64,000 nt of DNA from Cavenderia fasciculata (Eukaryota; Evosea; Eumycetozoa; Acytosteliales; Cavenderiaceae). The notes below the pieces were generated by a model. It saw nothing but the letters and a program-made list of their open reading frames with translations. It had not been told where the DNA came from and ran no database searches. Below, in pieces: positions 46,826-59,337 of this stretch. Position 1 is the stretch's first letter. Each line of letters begins with the position of its first letter. Made by a program: the position numbers and the translations under genes. The DNA lies in the NCBI RefSeq assembly GCF_000203815.1, contig NW_004457690.1:124001-188000 (forward strand), written 5' to 3'.

Positions 46826-48225
46826 AAAGAAGGAAAAAGAATAGTAACAAGAAGAAGATGAAGAAGAAAGAAAGAAAAAAATACTTTTTTAAAAACAAAT
46901 AACAAAAACTATAAAACAAAACAAAAACAAAAACAAAGAAAAAGAAAAAAAACCACAAAAAAAAAGAATACCTATAGTATTATTAATCAAACAACCAAAC
47001 AACCAACAACCAACTTGACCAAATATCCCCAACCATTTACCATTACTACCCTCAAAACCAAAACCAAAATTTACTACTACTAAAAATAATAATTAATAAT
47101 AAGGATTAATTAATTAAATTAAAAATATAAATATATACCTTTTTTTTTTTTTTACGAAACCTCTTAAATTCTTTCCAACCAAATTCATGATCTAATTGAT
47201 TTAAATCAATAATAATCCTTTTCTTTATGAAGCGCACAACCGTTGATAATCTTATAAAAATTGGGCCACCAAACCATCAAAAATAAAAAAAAAAAAAAAC
47301 AAAAACTCAAGAGGTTGTGGAGTTGTCAATTATGAAGAATTCATTCTTGTTTGTCATTCTTTCATTCTTGACTATTACAGCTATCCCAATATCTTTCATA
47401 TAAAAAGTTTATTTATTTATTCATACCGTTCATACCATCCATCCATTCATTCATTCATTCAATCTCAATTAGCATTCATTATTATTTTATAAAAGAAATA
47501 GTATCAAACTAAACCATCATCCTTTTTTCATCTCATTACATTCATTCATTACATTCAATAATACTGTGTCTTTCTTTTATTATTTATCACTTTGTAGCAT
47601 TCTTTATATAGCGATCGCTTGATATTTTTATCTCTCTCTACTCCTCATCCTCATCCTCAACAACAATACATATTATTTAAATCATTCCTGTCATTCAGCT
47701 CAAGAAAATTCTATCTCTCTTTGTCCTTTTACATCATTCCCTTCTCTCCCTCTCTTTGTACACATTTTAAAATATAATATACCAAACATCAATAATAACA
47801 TTTAATACATACCATATAACCTATATTTCAGTTACTTTTAACCTACTCCTTCAACACAAACATAATTACAAATAACAACAACAATAGACAACAGGGCCAA
47901 CAACTAATAAAATTATAATTACAATAGCAATCAACAAACAACAAATACCAACACTTGGAACAAAGAGATTAAAACTCGAACCAAAAGATAAATAATTTAT
48001 TAATTTATAATTATTTATACTTTTTACCACCTCTACCATTATCAATTATCTACTATATATATATATACACACATAATAACAAGCTTGTTTATTAAAAAAA
48101 TAATATAAGAAACAACAATAATAACAATATAATAACAACAACTGCAACAAGTTTATTCATTTTTCACATAATAATTACATCAACAACAACAAGCAAGCTT
48201 TAAAAAAAAAAAACAAAAACAAAGA
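46826..48225. other. Intergenic, 1.4 kb
   Basis: 3' flank of shkA (A-rich) and a long leader of the next gene. It includes CATTCATTCATT repeats (47440-47460, 47535-47555) and A/C-rich leader DNA. No gene or RNA was recognised. Confidence 0.6.
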
Positions 48226-50199
48226 AATGGAGTCCATAAACATTAAGCCACAACCTTTACAAAATGGTATGAACCATCGAAAAGATTATAGGTTATAAAT
48301 ATTTATGTTTGAATGTACCTTTTGGCTAACTTGAAACCTTTTTTTTCTCACCCACCCACACAACCACCCCACCAATGCCACCTCTATAGATTTTTATCAT
48401 CACAACAAAACAACCAACACAACAACAGCAACAACATCAACTCCATCAAGCAATGTTAATAAACAAAGCTATAATAGTAGTAGTAATAATAGTAATAATG
48501 GTATAGGTGGAACAAAAGACAACATTAGCAGCAGCAGTGGTCCTTCCAATGGCAAAATGCACACACCATTGGTCAACGTAAATGCAAATGTTGTCTTTCC
48601 AACCTTTAAAAAAAATCCAACAGAAACACCACCATTAATGAGCCAAAATGCCTCAGGTCGAGGCATTAATAACACTTCATCTTCATCTTCATCTTTTCCG
48701 TCACCCCAAAAACCAAATAATAATAATAATACCAATAATAATAACAATAATAATAATAATAATATTTCTTCTTCATCATCATCATCATCTTCTAATAATA
48801 ATAATTTGTATAAAAATAATAATAATAACGGATATACCAATGGCGTCCAAAATTTTAATAGCAATAATGGATTTCAAAAAACAACGAATAACAATAATGT
48901 ACCATGGTCAACTTCACCTCAAATGAAACCTTCTTCATATACTCAACAAACACCACCACTTTCCTCATCTTCATCATCAACACCAACATCGTCATCACTG
49001 TCATCTTTACAATCAACATCATCCTCATCAACATCAGCACAACAACAACCTATGGGACAATCATCACAACCTGGGTTGCAATCAGAATATCAACTACGAA
49101 AGAGCACAGGTGCTCTTCCTAGAGTAAACAATAATTTTCCAAAACCACCACCAATTGCAACAAACAATCAAAACTTTGTAAGATCCAACAGTGAAACCTT
49201 TAAATTTGTCCCTCCAAGCGCATTTAATAATTCAAGATCATATAATAACAACAACAATAACAACAATAACCATAATAATAGCGGAGGTTATAAAAATAAC
49301 TATAACAATAATAATAATAATAACAACAACAGATACCCACCACAACGTTCAAATTCTTCACCATTCATTGAATATAAACAACAACCACCAAACTCTAATA
49401 ATAACAACAACAATAATAATAACTTAAATAATAGTACCAATACCTTTGAGCATAACCATCAATTAAATAATAGTAACAATAATAATCCAACAACCTCTTT
49501 TAAAGGTACCGATAATATGAGATCAAATAACTTGAAAAATGATCATCCAATAACAACAAATGACCAAATCAAATCATCAACCTCTCCAACAAGTTCACCA
49601 GCATCCTCTGAAGGATACATACATGAAACACATGTGGTGGACAAAGAGATGGACGCATTATTGGAGACATTGCATCTTTATACCAACAATGGCAACCACA
49701 ACAACAACTCTCACGATGAAATTGAATTGGTCAAGCCAGATATACTACTCTCCAAGGATCAATCTCTATTCTCCTTGAATGCAAAGGAAATGGAGCAAGA
49801 GGAGGTACATGATAAAGAAGAAGAGGATGATGAAGAGGAACAAATATTAGAGTTTGGTTCCCTTACCACCTCTTCCTTTATCGTAAATGCTGATAGTACT
49901 GTTATTACTACGCCCTCATCTTCTTCTTCTCTTTCAACCCCTACATCTTCCACCTCCTCTCTTGGTAGTATCTTTTCGAGTGGGACCCTATCCTTTTCTA
50001 CTTGGGCTCCCCCACCAGTGTCAACATCGTCATCGTCTGTCACTTCGTCAACATCTCCCACCCCATCTTCAAAACAAAGACCCATTTCTCCACCAACCCT
50101 CTTTTATCAACAACAACAGATCAAAGAGAGAGAAGAGAAATATCACAACAGTAATATCAATAACTTGAATGTCAACAATAACAAAGTTAATTATAACAG

Positions 50200-50246
<47 letters not shown>

Positions 50247-50935
50247 TTGCCCCACCACAACAACAACATAGAGACATGGGTGCATTGGTACCTCCACCAG
50301 GTTTTGTTTCTCCATTCTTGGAAAGTACCAATAATCATCATCAACAACAACAACAGCAACAGCATCCATACTCGTCACCATCTTTGGTTAGTTCAAGAGG
50401 ACTTGTTGACGAGTCTCACCAACAACAACAACAAGATACTCAAGCCCAAGTGCAACCAAATGACTTATTCTTAATGTTTAAGCAAAGAGTTATAATGGAG
50501 AACCAAAATCAACAATTACAACAACAACACACTGAACAACAACCACAACAACACCACCAGTTGCATCACCAACAACTACTACAACAGCAACAACACAATG
50601 AACAACAACAATTGCTTCACCAACAACAATTACATCACCAACAACAATTACATCATCAACAACAGCAATTACATCTACAACAACAACAACAATTACATAG
50701 ACAACAACAACTTCATCAACAACAACAAAACATACCACCACAATACATGCACCAATACCAACATCATCAACAACAACAACAACCACAACAACCAATCTAT
50801 CCAACACAATTCCATCACCATCCAAATATGCAACCTCATTTCCCACAACCAATGGGATTGGATAAATGGTTTGGTCCTCAAATCTATGTGAATCCACACT
50901 CTATTCATTCAGAGATTGACAATAATCGTATCTAA
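48226..50935 (+). CDS. Large Asn/Gln-rich low-complexity protein, unknown function
   Basis: Exon 1 (48226-48266, MESINIKPQPLQN) joins exon 2 (48390-50935), completing an Asp codon. Most of the ~860 residues are Asn, Ser, Gln and His runs. Less repetitive islands are KMHTPLVNVNANVVFPTFKK, SEYQLRKSTGALPRVNNNFP, NSETFKFVPPSAFNN, HVVDKEMDALLETLHLYTNN, NDLFLMFKQRVIMENQNQ and the end MGLDKWFGPQIYVNPHSIHS. These islands are likely the conserved parts and look like short linear motifs rather than folded domains. The acidic patch EEVHDKEEEDDEEEQI lies mid-protein. I do not recognise a family. The His/Gln-rich part resembles dictyostelid transcription or RNA regulators, which is only an impression. Confidence 0.75.
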
Positions 50936-51040
50936 ACAAAAAAATAAGAGGATTATAATAAGAATAAACTACGCCCATCAAACAAACTATTTTTTTTTCT
51001 AATCAGATATTATCATTCAGCTATTTATTATATTAATTTA
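50936..51040. other. Short intergenic gap between convergent genes
   Basis: About 105 bp of AT-rich 3' flanking DNA shared by two convergent genes. Nothing else was seen. Confidence 0.6.
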
Positions 51041-52697
51041 TTAATTGGATTCATTGACTTGATACCATTGTGGTGCAAATAAACTAATGGACATTACAGG
51101 TTCATTCATACCAGTAATATCAAATGTCGAAGTTGTTTGGTCATATTGACTATAATAATCTGATTTATCATTTGTTGTATAAACCATTGCGTTTACATGA
51201 TATAAAGTTTCATCAAAGTCACCAGAAAAGACTAGATTTGTGAAAATGGTTTGACTCTATAAACAAAAAAGAAAATTAGTATTTGGTCAAAGATATATTT
51301 GATTCTTTTCTTACATCAAAAACAAGAGCAGAACAACCAGCAGTTGTATTATCCAAACAAGCAGCCATGGTACAAATTTGAGCATCCCAAAATGTATTAA
51401 AATTATTGTTAAAGCTAATCAAAGCAAAGTATTGGTCACCTGGGATGGTGAGGGTTTCATAGGAGAATTTACATTGGAAACCATTGTTTGTTGAATAGAT
51501 TATTTCTTGTTGGTTAGACTCTGGTTTGAATATTTCAAAGGTAGAGTTGAAAGAGTTGGGTGGAACACCTTGCATGTTGGTTGTATAACGACCGGGTGAC
51601 ATCTTGTATTTGGCGGCCAAAGATTGAATTTCAACCGAATCCTTGATAATGCGAGGTGATCTATCTTTGTTGGTGGAGCTGTCTATGATGGGGACCTTTG
51701 TAATGGCAATCGTGCTTGCTGGACTTAGATTTGGATTAAAGTCTGTGACTAGAGGAGTGCCACTTGAAAATATACCAGAGCCACTTGTAATCGAATAGGT
51801 TCCGACATTGGACGCTAAAATGTTTGCGCCTCCAAAGTAGGAAAGATATTGTTGTACCTGTCGTGCATATGCATAGTTTGCATTAATCCATTCTGTAGAA
51901 TAGACGATATTCTTGACACCCATTACTTGAAGCAACTCTAATTGTGGTTGCTCGAAAAGAATGTCAAAACATATCATCATGCCAAATGTAACGTTAAAGT
52001 GTGTATCAAAGACGACAATGTCAGGTACCGATGGTTCATTAAATACCTGTCCCTCATTGCCATACAAGTGGGATTTGTGATATTTGCCAATCACCATACC
52101 TTGATTAGAGAATGCAACTTGTGTATTATATTGAAATCTACCATCTTCTGGACAATCGCTACTACTACTACTATTTGTACAATAGACAACATCACCCATA
52201 ACAGCTACTACTACCATATTATATTGTTTTGCTAAACAACTTAGAGATTGTGTAATAGGATAATCATTATATGATTTATTCTTGCATGGAATAATCTAAA
52301 AAGGAAAAAAATAAGTACAAAGTTTAGCAGGGTATCCTATTTAGAAATTCAATCTTACTTGATCAATAACATTTGGTATTTCTTCAAGATATGGATATAT
52401 TTGGTCTCTAGTTTGGAATCCTTGCCCTCCAATGATACCATATTCTGGGAAGACGATAATATCCACATGACTCTTTGATGCTTGTTCAATGTATTTAGCA
52501 TAGTTTTTTACATTTGAAAGCATATATTCATCGGCAAGCTCCTTTGTTGCATTTAGAGGTGGTATATGAAATTCTGAAGGTGCATAGTCTACTACTGCTG
52601 CAGTATAATATGAGGCAGCAGAAGAAGAGTCAATACTTGCTTTAACAATAGTAGTTAAAGTTAATATAAAAGATAATAACAATAATTTATCTCTCAT
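51041..52697 (-). CDS. Vanin/biotinidase-type secreted amidohydrolase (nitrilase superfamily)
   Basis: Three exons on the minus strand give about 490 residues, typical of vanins. The start at 52697 opens a signal peptide (MRDKLLLLSFILTLTTIVKA). The nitrilase catalytic triad is visible: Glu in IIVFPEYGI, Lys in GKYHKSHLYG, Cys in FGMMICFDILF. Other family features are EWINANYAYARQVQQYLSYF, GANILASNVG and the GSGIF.SG strand before the extra C-terminal beta domain, rich in Cys and Asn-X-Ser/Thr sites. The family cleaves pantetheine to pantothenate and cysteamine, or biocytin; which substrate applies cannot be read here. The protein ends QWYQVNESN with no hydrophobic GPI signal, so it is probably lysosomal or secreted rather than membrane-anchored like animal vanin-1. 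Confidence 0.9.
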
Positions 52698-53031
52698 CCT
52701 TTTTTTTGCAAACTTGAAATGAATAATGAAAGCTTTAAACCTACTTTAATGCATTTCGGATGGTCGCTTGTTTTATAAAAAAAACAAATGAATTAATTAG
52801 ATTTAATTCCCGGATCAATTTTAATGGAATCTCATATTTCCCACGGATAATTATGATATTGATAAACATAATGTTTTGTTGTCTTTTACTACTACGATGA
52901 TTTGTTTTTGAAAAGATATGACTTTTATTTACATTTTTACAGAGGGAAGGAAAATGTTGCGCATTAATTGAGAAAAAAGGTTAGGGTGTTGGTAGAGTGG
53001 CTGGAAAAGGTTTTAAAGGAGTTATAAAGAT
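52698..53031. other. Intergenic
   Basis: About 330 bp between the vanin-like gene start and the Myb gene stop. AT-rich, no features beyond a likely promoter and 3' UTR. Confidence 0.6.
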
Positions 53032-55235
53032 ATATCGCCATTATTATTGAATAAGTTATTGAGGTCATAAGGTTGACTACCTTGATGTTGAGGTGGGTTT
53101 AAATCAGTTTTGGTTAAGGGCATATTATTCTGTTGGTTTTGTTGTTGGTGTTGATTTTGTTGTTGTTGTTGTTGTGGCTGTTGTTGTAAATGTTGATGAT
53201 CTGAATCTACAAAAATAAAAAATAATCAAAAATATTAATATGAATATTTACCAAAAACTTCCTTCCTTTTTGATTTATACATACCACCAAAGAATAAAAA
53301 TTCAGAAGGATTTTCAAATACATGGAAATCAGCTGTGAATAAAGTTTGATGATTTGGCATTTCACCAGAAGGAGTCATTTCCCAATAATTGCTTGTCGTA
53401 GAGGTTGGATCATGAGATGGAGGGTAGTTGGTAATGTCACCGCCTGTTGTTCCGGCTCCTCCTGCTCCTTGGTAATAGCCTGCCTTTGATTGTGTTTGTT
53501 GTTGTTGTGGCACAGAGTGATGTTCGTGTTGTTGTTGTGGAAAATTCAAATCAAGTGGTTTCTTTGTTTGTGAAGAATTGTTGTTGTTGTTGTTGTTGTT
53601 GTTATTGGATTGTGTTGGTGGTGGTGGCGATGATGTTGATGAACTTGGAGTAGTGCTACTATTTTGAAGTCTTATAATTTGTGGTGCCACAATGGTTCCT
53701 GTTTGTTGTTGTTGTTGTTGTTGTGGTTGTTGTTGTTGAGGTAATTGTAATGGTTGTTGATGTGTTAGAGGTTGTTGATGTAATAATGATGAAGAGGATT
53801 GTGCATGAGTTTGGATGGGGACGGAATTTGATATTGAATCTGACAAGACAAATGGTGGGATATTATAGTTGCTGGAAGACGACGAGGAGTCGGTGCTGCT
53901 GGCCATTGTGTGGTGTGCGAGTTGGCTCTTTTTGCCAAGTGCGTTGTCTTGTGGGTAGAGAGAGATGGGTGACAATGCGGGCGACTGGGTATCAATGTCT
54001 TCGTCGTCGTCGTCATCGTCGTCATCGCCACTCTTGGAGTCTCTTGTGGTGGAGGGGGGATGATTCCGAATGTCTGCACCAATTCGCTTGACGAGTGTCG
54101 AGTTCCAGTGATTCTTGATCGCATTGGCGGGACGACCGTCCAAGAGCTTTGATATTGCGGTCCACTTGTTGCCGAGCTCTTGGTGCGACTCTATGATGAG
54201 TCTGTCCTCTTCGGGTGTCCAGTTTGTCTTTCTCACGTCGGGGCTGAGATGGTTGAACCATCGCTCACGACACTGCTTTCCAATACGGCCGGGGATCTTT
54301 GAGGCTATGGTAGACCATTCTTTAGGTCCATTCTTATTTACAAGTTCGATGAGCTTGGCATCTTCCTCATCCTTCCATGGGCCCTTGACAATGGTGCCGA
54401 CCTTTGGCCAGCGACCCGACCCCTCACCCTCACTCCACTTGGACTTGCTTGTCGATCTGCTATTTTTCGATTTCTTGGATGGCGACATGGGGGCCATTGA
54501 GGGTGACAGCGAAGGCGACATGGAGAGTGGGGTCGGGGGGTTAGAGAGTGTTGTGTTTTGAAAGGCCAATTGGACAGAGGTCAGTCCAGGCGATTGGGTG
54601 ACTGGTGTGAGGAGGGGTGATGATACAAGTAGGGGTTGAACCTTGAGAAGACTAAAGTCTCCGTCGTCTTCCAATTTTCTCTTGGCGACGCTTCCCGAGG
54701 TAGGTGTTCCAACAATCAATGGTGACATGACCTGTGATGGCATGGTTGGAGTCATGCAACTAGAGACTGATGGAGGGATCACCGATGTTGTAGTGGTACT
54801 CTCTCCATACTCTCTTGAATTATTTGTTGCCATTTGTGATGAATTTGATAGATTATTATTGGATGCGTTAGTGTTGTTGTTTGATGTCGATAAAACGGCA
54901 GTTAGATATGGTGAATGTACAGGTTGTTGTTGTGTTTGATAAATTGATTGAGGTTGTTGTTGTTGTAGTTGATGATGATATTGATGGCTGTATTGTTGTA
55001 GTTGTGGTTGTGGTTGGTAATGTAGATACTGTGGTATGGCCGAATGATAAATTGGTGAATGTGGTGGGATTATATGATGCTGTTGGGTTTGGTGTTGTTG
55101 TTGCTGTTGTTGTTGTAGCTGCTGCTGATATTGATATTGGTTGGTTACTTGTTGAGCCGGTTGCAGTTGCTGAGATGGGGGTATATGCTGTTGAATGGCA
55201 ATTCCAGCATTCATTTGATAAAGTGTATTATTCAT
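53032..55235 (-). CDS. R2R3-type Myb transcription factor
   Basis: Two exons (55235-53285 and 53206-53032) encode about 710 residues. The DNA-binding domain lies mid-protein. Repeat 2 is KGPWKDEEDAKLIELVNKNG, EWSTIASKIPGR, KQCRERWFNHLSP; repeat 3 is NWTPEEDRLIIESHQELGNK, WTAISKLLDGRPANAIKNHW. The three spaced Trp of each repeat and the DNA-reading Asn/Lys helix are intact. Just before repeat 2, RWPKVGTIVKGPW looks like the end of a lost repeat 1, as in c-Myb (RWQKV...KGPW). Flanks are Gln-, His- and Ser-rich, with an Asp run after the domain. It likely binds AACNG sites. The paralogue identity among dictyostelid Mybs cannot be fixed. The Gln tracts use CAA repeats. Confidence 0.92.
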
Positions 55236-58200
55236 TGTTGTAGTTGTAGTTTTTTTTTTGATTGATTGAAAATATATTATTATTATTAATATTTGTTAAT
55301 AATAATAAAAAAAATAAAAAAAAAGAAAAAAAGAATAATTTAAATTAGAAAATTATTATTATTATTATTATTATTAATAATGAGTACTAGTATTGTTTGT
55401 CTCTCTTTGTTGATGTGTGTGTGAGTGAGTGTGTTTTTGGGGAAAAAAAAACCAGAAAGGAAGGAATATATATAATAACAATATTATTATTATTATTATT
55501 ATTATTATTTAATATATTATATATATATGATGATTATTATGATTATTGTAATATATTTTAATGGATATAAGATAAGAATCTTTTGTTGTTTTATAAAGAT
55601 ATTAACAGAGGTAAGAGGTAGGTAGGTAGGTAGGGTTGGATGGAATTAAAAAGTGTGAGAGGGTGTGTTTGTTGGTTATACAATACAAAAAGAAAAAAAA
55701 AACAAAAAGAACAAGATGATGAGTGTGTTGCCTATTGATAATTAATAAATAAATAAAGTAGTAGGTGGTTGGTGTATGTATGTATGTCTATATGTCTATG
55801 TCTATGTCTATGTCTATGTGTATAGTTGGTTTATAAAATTTAATAGACACACCAGCCAGCAATCAATAAAAGAAGAAGAAGAAGAAGAAAATATTGAATT
55901 CTTATCAACCTATACAAAAAGGTTTCTCTTTTTCTATTTGTTTGGTTTGTTTGGTTGGTTGGTTGACTATTGTATAAAGGCAGAAGGAAGAGGATGAAGA
56001 AGAAGACGAGACAATGCTAAAATGTCCTTTCCATAAAATGAATTAAAGAAAACTATGTATGTTGCTTGCTGCTCTTGCTAAATGTAAATTTGTTCTCTTC
56101 TCTCTCTGTGTTGTTGTTGTTTGTTGTTTGATTGATATTGATACAAAATTATATATATAATGTGTGGTATTATGAATTGTATATATATAGATAATATGAT
56201 TGTTGCGATGCTAAATTACAACACTAAAAGTAGCTACTAATAGGTTATCAGGTGACCGATTGATTGATTGATTGATAAGGAGAAGAAATAAAAAATCCTA
56301 CTTTGTACAATAGTAGTAGTAGCAGTAATTATAATGATGTTTGTTTTGGGTTGGTGAACAAGGAAGAAGAAGAAGATGAAGATAGATGGATGGAGTAAGA
56401 GGAGGAAAATTGATCAAACGAGATAAAGTAGTATCTCTAGCGAATTGGTTGTGGTGTGCGATGCCTGTTGGTTGAGGTGTGGGTGGTGGTGGTGGGAGTG
56501 GGGGGGTGTTTGTTGTTGTTGTTCTCTCTCTTCTTTTCTCTCTGCTGCTGCTTGAAAACACAGAGAAAAAATGAAATTGTTTGTGATTGCGTAAAAAATG
56601 TAATTGTGCAATATAAAGGAGACAGGTTGTGCAGAAAATAGAATATAATGTTTAATTAATTCAATTCACAATTCTCGAGAATTCGACACATTGATTGAAA
56701 CACAAAAAACAAATAAATAAAAATAATTATGAAACAAAACAAAAAAGTATTTCTTTCGTATCAAAGTTAGAGTTATGTTTTTTTTTGATAGAATAACAAT
56801 AAAAAAAACAGCACCCACCAGAGTAGGTAAAAGGATTCGATTGATACCACCACGACCACAGTACTGTGTGTGTGTGAGTGTGTTTAAGAGAAAAAAAAAA
56901 AAAGGACTGCCCCTAAAACGATTGATGGTGACCAATCTTTTCAAGAAGAGAGGGTGTGACAAAAGATAGAAGCAGAAGAGAGCAGGAGCTGGTTGAAAGC
57001 CAGCCAGCTGGCAAAAAGAACTAGTAGATTCATTCGATGCATCCTCCTTTCAATCTATCCTATCTATCAATCTCTCTCTTTGGGGGTGGTAGTAGTCAAT
57101 CAAATCCTTCTTCTTTTTTCATAGAGGAGGGAGGAAGATAAGATAATACGATCTGTATTGTATCTTGATTTGATTTCTAAAACGCCATTCATGACGAAAT
57201 GAACCAGGCGGTGGTTGAAAACACAAACACATCTACATCATCAATACCGAACCATATTTGTGATTTGGATTGGTGGATCAATGGAAACAAAACGATACAC
57301 AATTGCGGTTGTTATTCTTTCTTTCCTTCCTTCCTTCCTTCCTTCCTGGTTGGAATATATGAATGATGAATGATTATAACATCTGATGTCATCGTCGTGT
57401 ATTGGATCTTTTTTGGTGTTGTTGATTGGCCAATTGTCATGGCTATCTATTTATGTTTATGCTTATCTACATACCTTTTTGTTCTTTTTCTTGTATACTC
57501 TTTTCTTTTGTTGTTTTTTCACTATTGGAAGTGATTTGATTGGTTGTTCTTGTTCTAGTTGTTCTGGTTGTTGTTCTACTTCTGTTGTTGTTGTTGTTGG
57601 TGAAGGTGGTGGTGGTGGTAGCTGTAGTTGTTGGTCTTCTTTGGTAATCATCTATATTGATACCACTAATATATTACTATATATTTGTGTGACTATGAAG
57701 ATGATGGTAGTAGTAGAGGAAGGAAGAGATTAGATAACCAATATAATATAATACAATTTTAATCTAAAAGTAAAGTAATTCCACCACACTGTTTGTTTAT
57801 ACGACTAATAATACAAATAATTATCTACTATATATTTAATTTGGCGGGATGTTCCAAAAGAAGAGAAGAGGGATAAAAGGGGATGATGTGAAAAAAAAAA
57901 TGTTTCGAGATCAAAAGATATTAACCAAGAGGCAGGCAGGGTTGGAGAAAAGATATCTCTCGATAAAAAGAGAAATATCCAAAACGGTGTAGGTGTAGAG
58001 TGGAACTTCAATACCAATACATTTTCTTACCTTTTTTTTGTTAAAGAGTTAATGTTTGTCTGTATCTATCTGTCTAAATGTTTTTATAATATTATTATTA
58101 TTCTAATTATTATTATTTTGGTTTATCAGTGAGCAACAAGACTGGGACTGGTTTCCAAATTTTAAATTACAGCTGTTATTACAATGGGGTGAGAGTTTTC

Positions 58201-58825
58201 TTTTCTTTTCTTCTCTGACTGAATATTTTCTCCTAAAAAGTGAATAAATAAACTTCTGTCTCTCTATCTTTTTTAATTTGGTATCTATCTGTTTGGTACT
58301 TTGATACTACAATGAAAGGAAAAGATTGGTGGAACCAAAAAAAAAAACAAAAAATAATAATAATATAAAACTTGGAGAAGGTGGAGGGGGTGGACGAAAG
58401 GGGATCTCTTAGTTTGTTTGAAGCAATGCAAGCTATTATTTTTTAATTAAAATAATTAAAATAATAATTATTATTTTTAATAATATTAATATTAGCAAGG
58501 TGTTGTCCAAAGGTAATTGAGATAGGGGGTGTTGTTGTTTCTCCTACAAATATTATTATTATTATTATTATTATTGTTGAATGATAGTCGATAATTATTG
58601 AAAAACAATTGAATGGATAAGATCTTTTCTAAAGTCCATTTTTAGACAAGTTTTTTTTTTTTTCTTGAATTATTGAAATATTTTTTTTTATTAAATTTCA
58701 TCTCTTTGGAGTATCCCCTGGATGTTTTGTTTCAATGGACCCCTCCCAATAGGGAGAAAGGGGGACAAACGAATTTGTTGGTCTTTTATTTAAATATAAT
58801 TTATTTTATTTTTCAAGTAGACAAA

Positions 58826-58924
58826 GAAAATCTTTAGAAAAGATTGATTTACAATTGATATTGATATTGATATTCCCACTATAAACATTAATATTTTGTA
58901 AATCAATCCTTTCTAAAGATTTTC
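58826..58924. repeat. 29-bp inverted repeat (hairpin), 41-bp loop
   Basis: The 29 bases at 58826-58854 and 58896-58924 are reverse complements with one mismatch (G-U in RNA). The loop carries GATATT repeats. Such a stem is long enough for a Dicer substrate or a small foldback element; no flanking duplication was obvious. Confidence 0.8.
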
Positions 58925-59047
58925 AACAAAAATAAGATGTGTCATTTCCCATGTAATCTAAAATTATCCATATATTGTACAATATTCAAAAATAAATGAT
59001 GTTATAGTGATATAATTTAGTACACATGTGAGATAGTGTACTTTATT

Positions 59048-59098
59048 AAATTTCACTCAAGTGAGCACAATTGAATCAGAGGGGCTTGAGTGAAATTT
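59048..59098. repeat. 14-bp perfect inverted repeat, 23-bp loop
   Basis: AAATTTCACTCAAG at 59048-59061 is the reverse complement of 59085-59098. It lies about 240 bp before the AP-1 mu start codon and ~120 bp after the larger hairpin. Confidence 0.8.
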
Positions 59099-59337
59099 GT
59101 TGGGGAGTTTTAAAAAAAAAATAAGAAGAACAAAAACTTTTCATTCGACTTGGGAGAATCTTCACTAGTGTCACAAGAAGTTTATTAAATAAAGAGCAAG
59201 CTAGTTCATTTCGATAGAAAGATAGATAAATTGTATTCATCCTTTATATATATAAAATAGAATAGAACAATCAATCAATCAATCAATCGACAATAAATAG
59301 ATAGTAGAGTGTGTAGAAAGAAAGAAGGAATTAAAGA

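Larger units (their letters stand above)
55236..59337. other. Long intergenic region, 4.1 kb
   Basis: Between the divergent Myb and AP-1 mu genes. It holds many microsatellites: (TTA)n at 55360-55380, 55485-55510 and 58550-58575; GTCTAT repeats at 55783-55815; and CCTT repeats at 57325-57350. CT/GA tracts and two inverted repeats (listed separately) are also present. A minus-strand Pro/Gln/Lys-rich open frame at 57484-57651 ends at a splice donor, but I could not follow it convincingly. The length suggests a large regulatory region for the Myb gene. Confidence 0.5.

Noticed and set aside
57484-57651. Possible first exon of a minus-strand gene (Pro/Gln/Lys-rich, ends at a GTATGT donor)
   Set aside because: The only in-frame continuation needs an intron under 30 bases and soon ends in a repeat; not enough support for a gene.
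57386-57733. Plus-strand open frame rich in Ser/Cys/Val
   Set aside because: It is the complement of a Pro/Gln/Thr-rich minus-strand frame and has no domain-like pattern.
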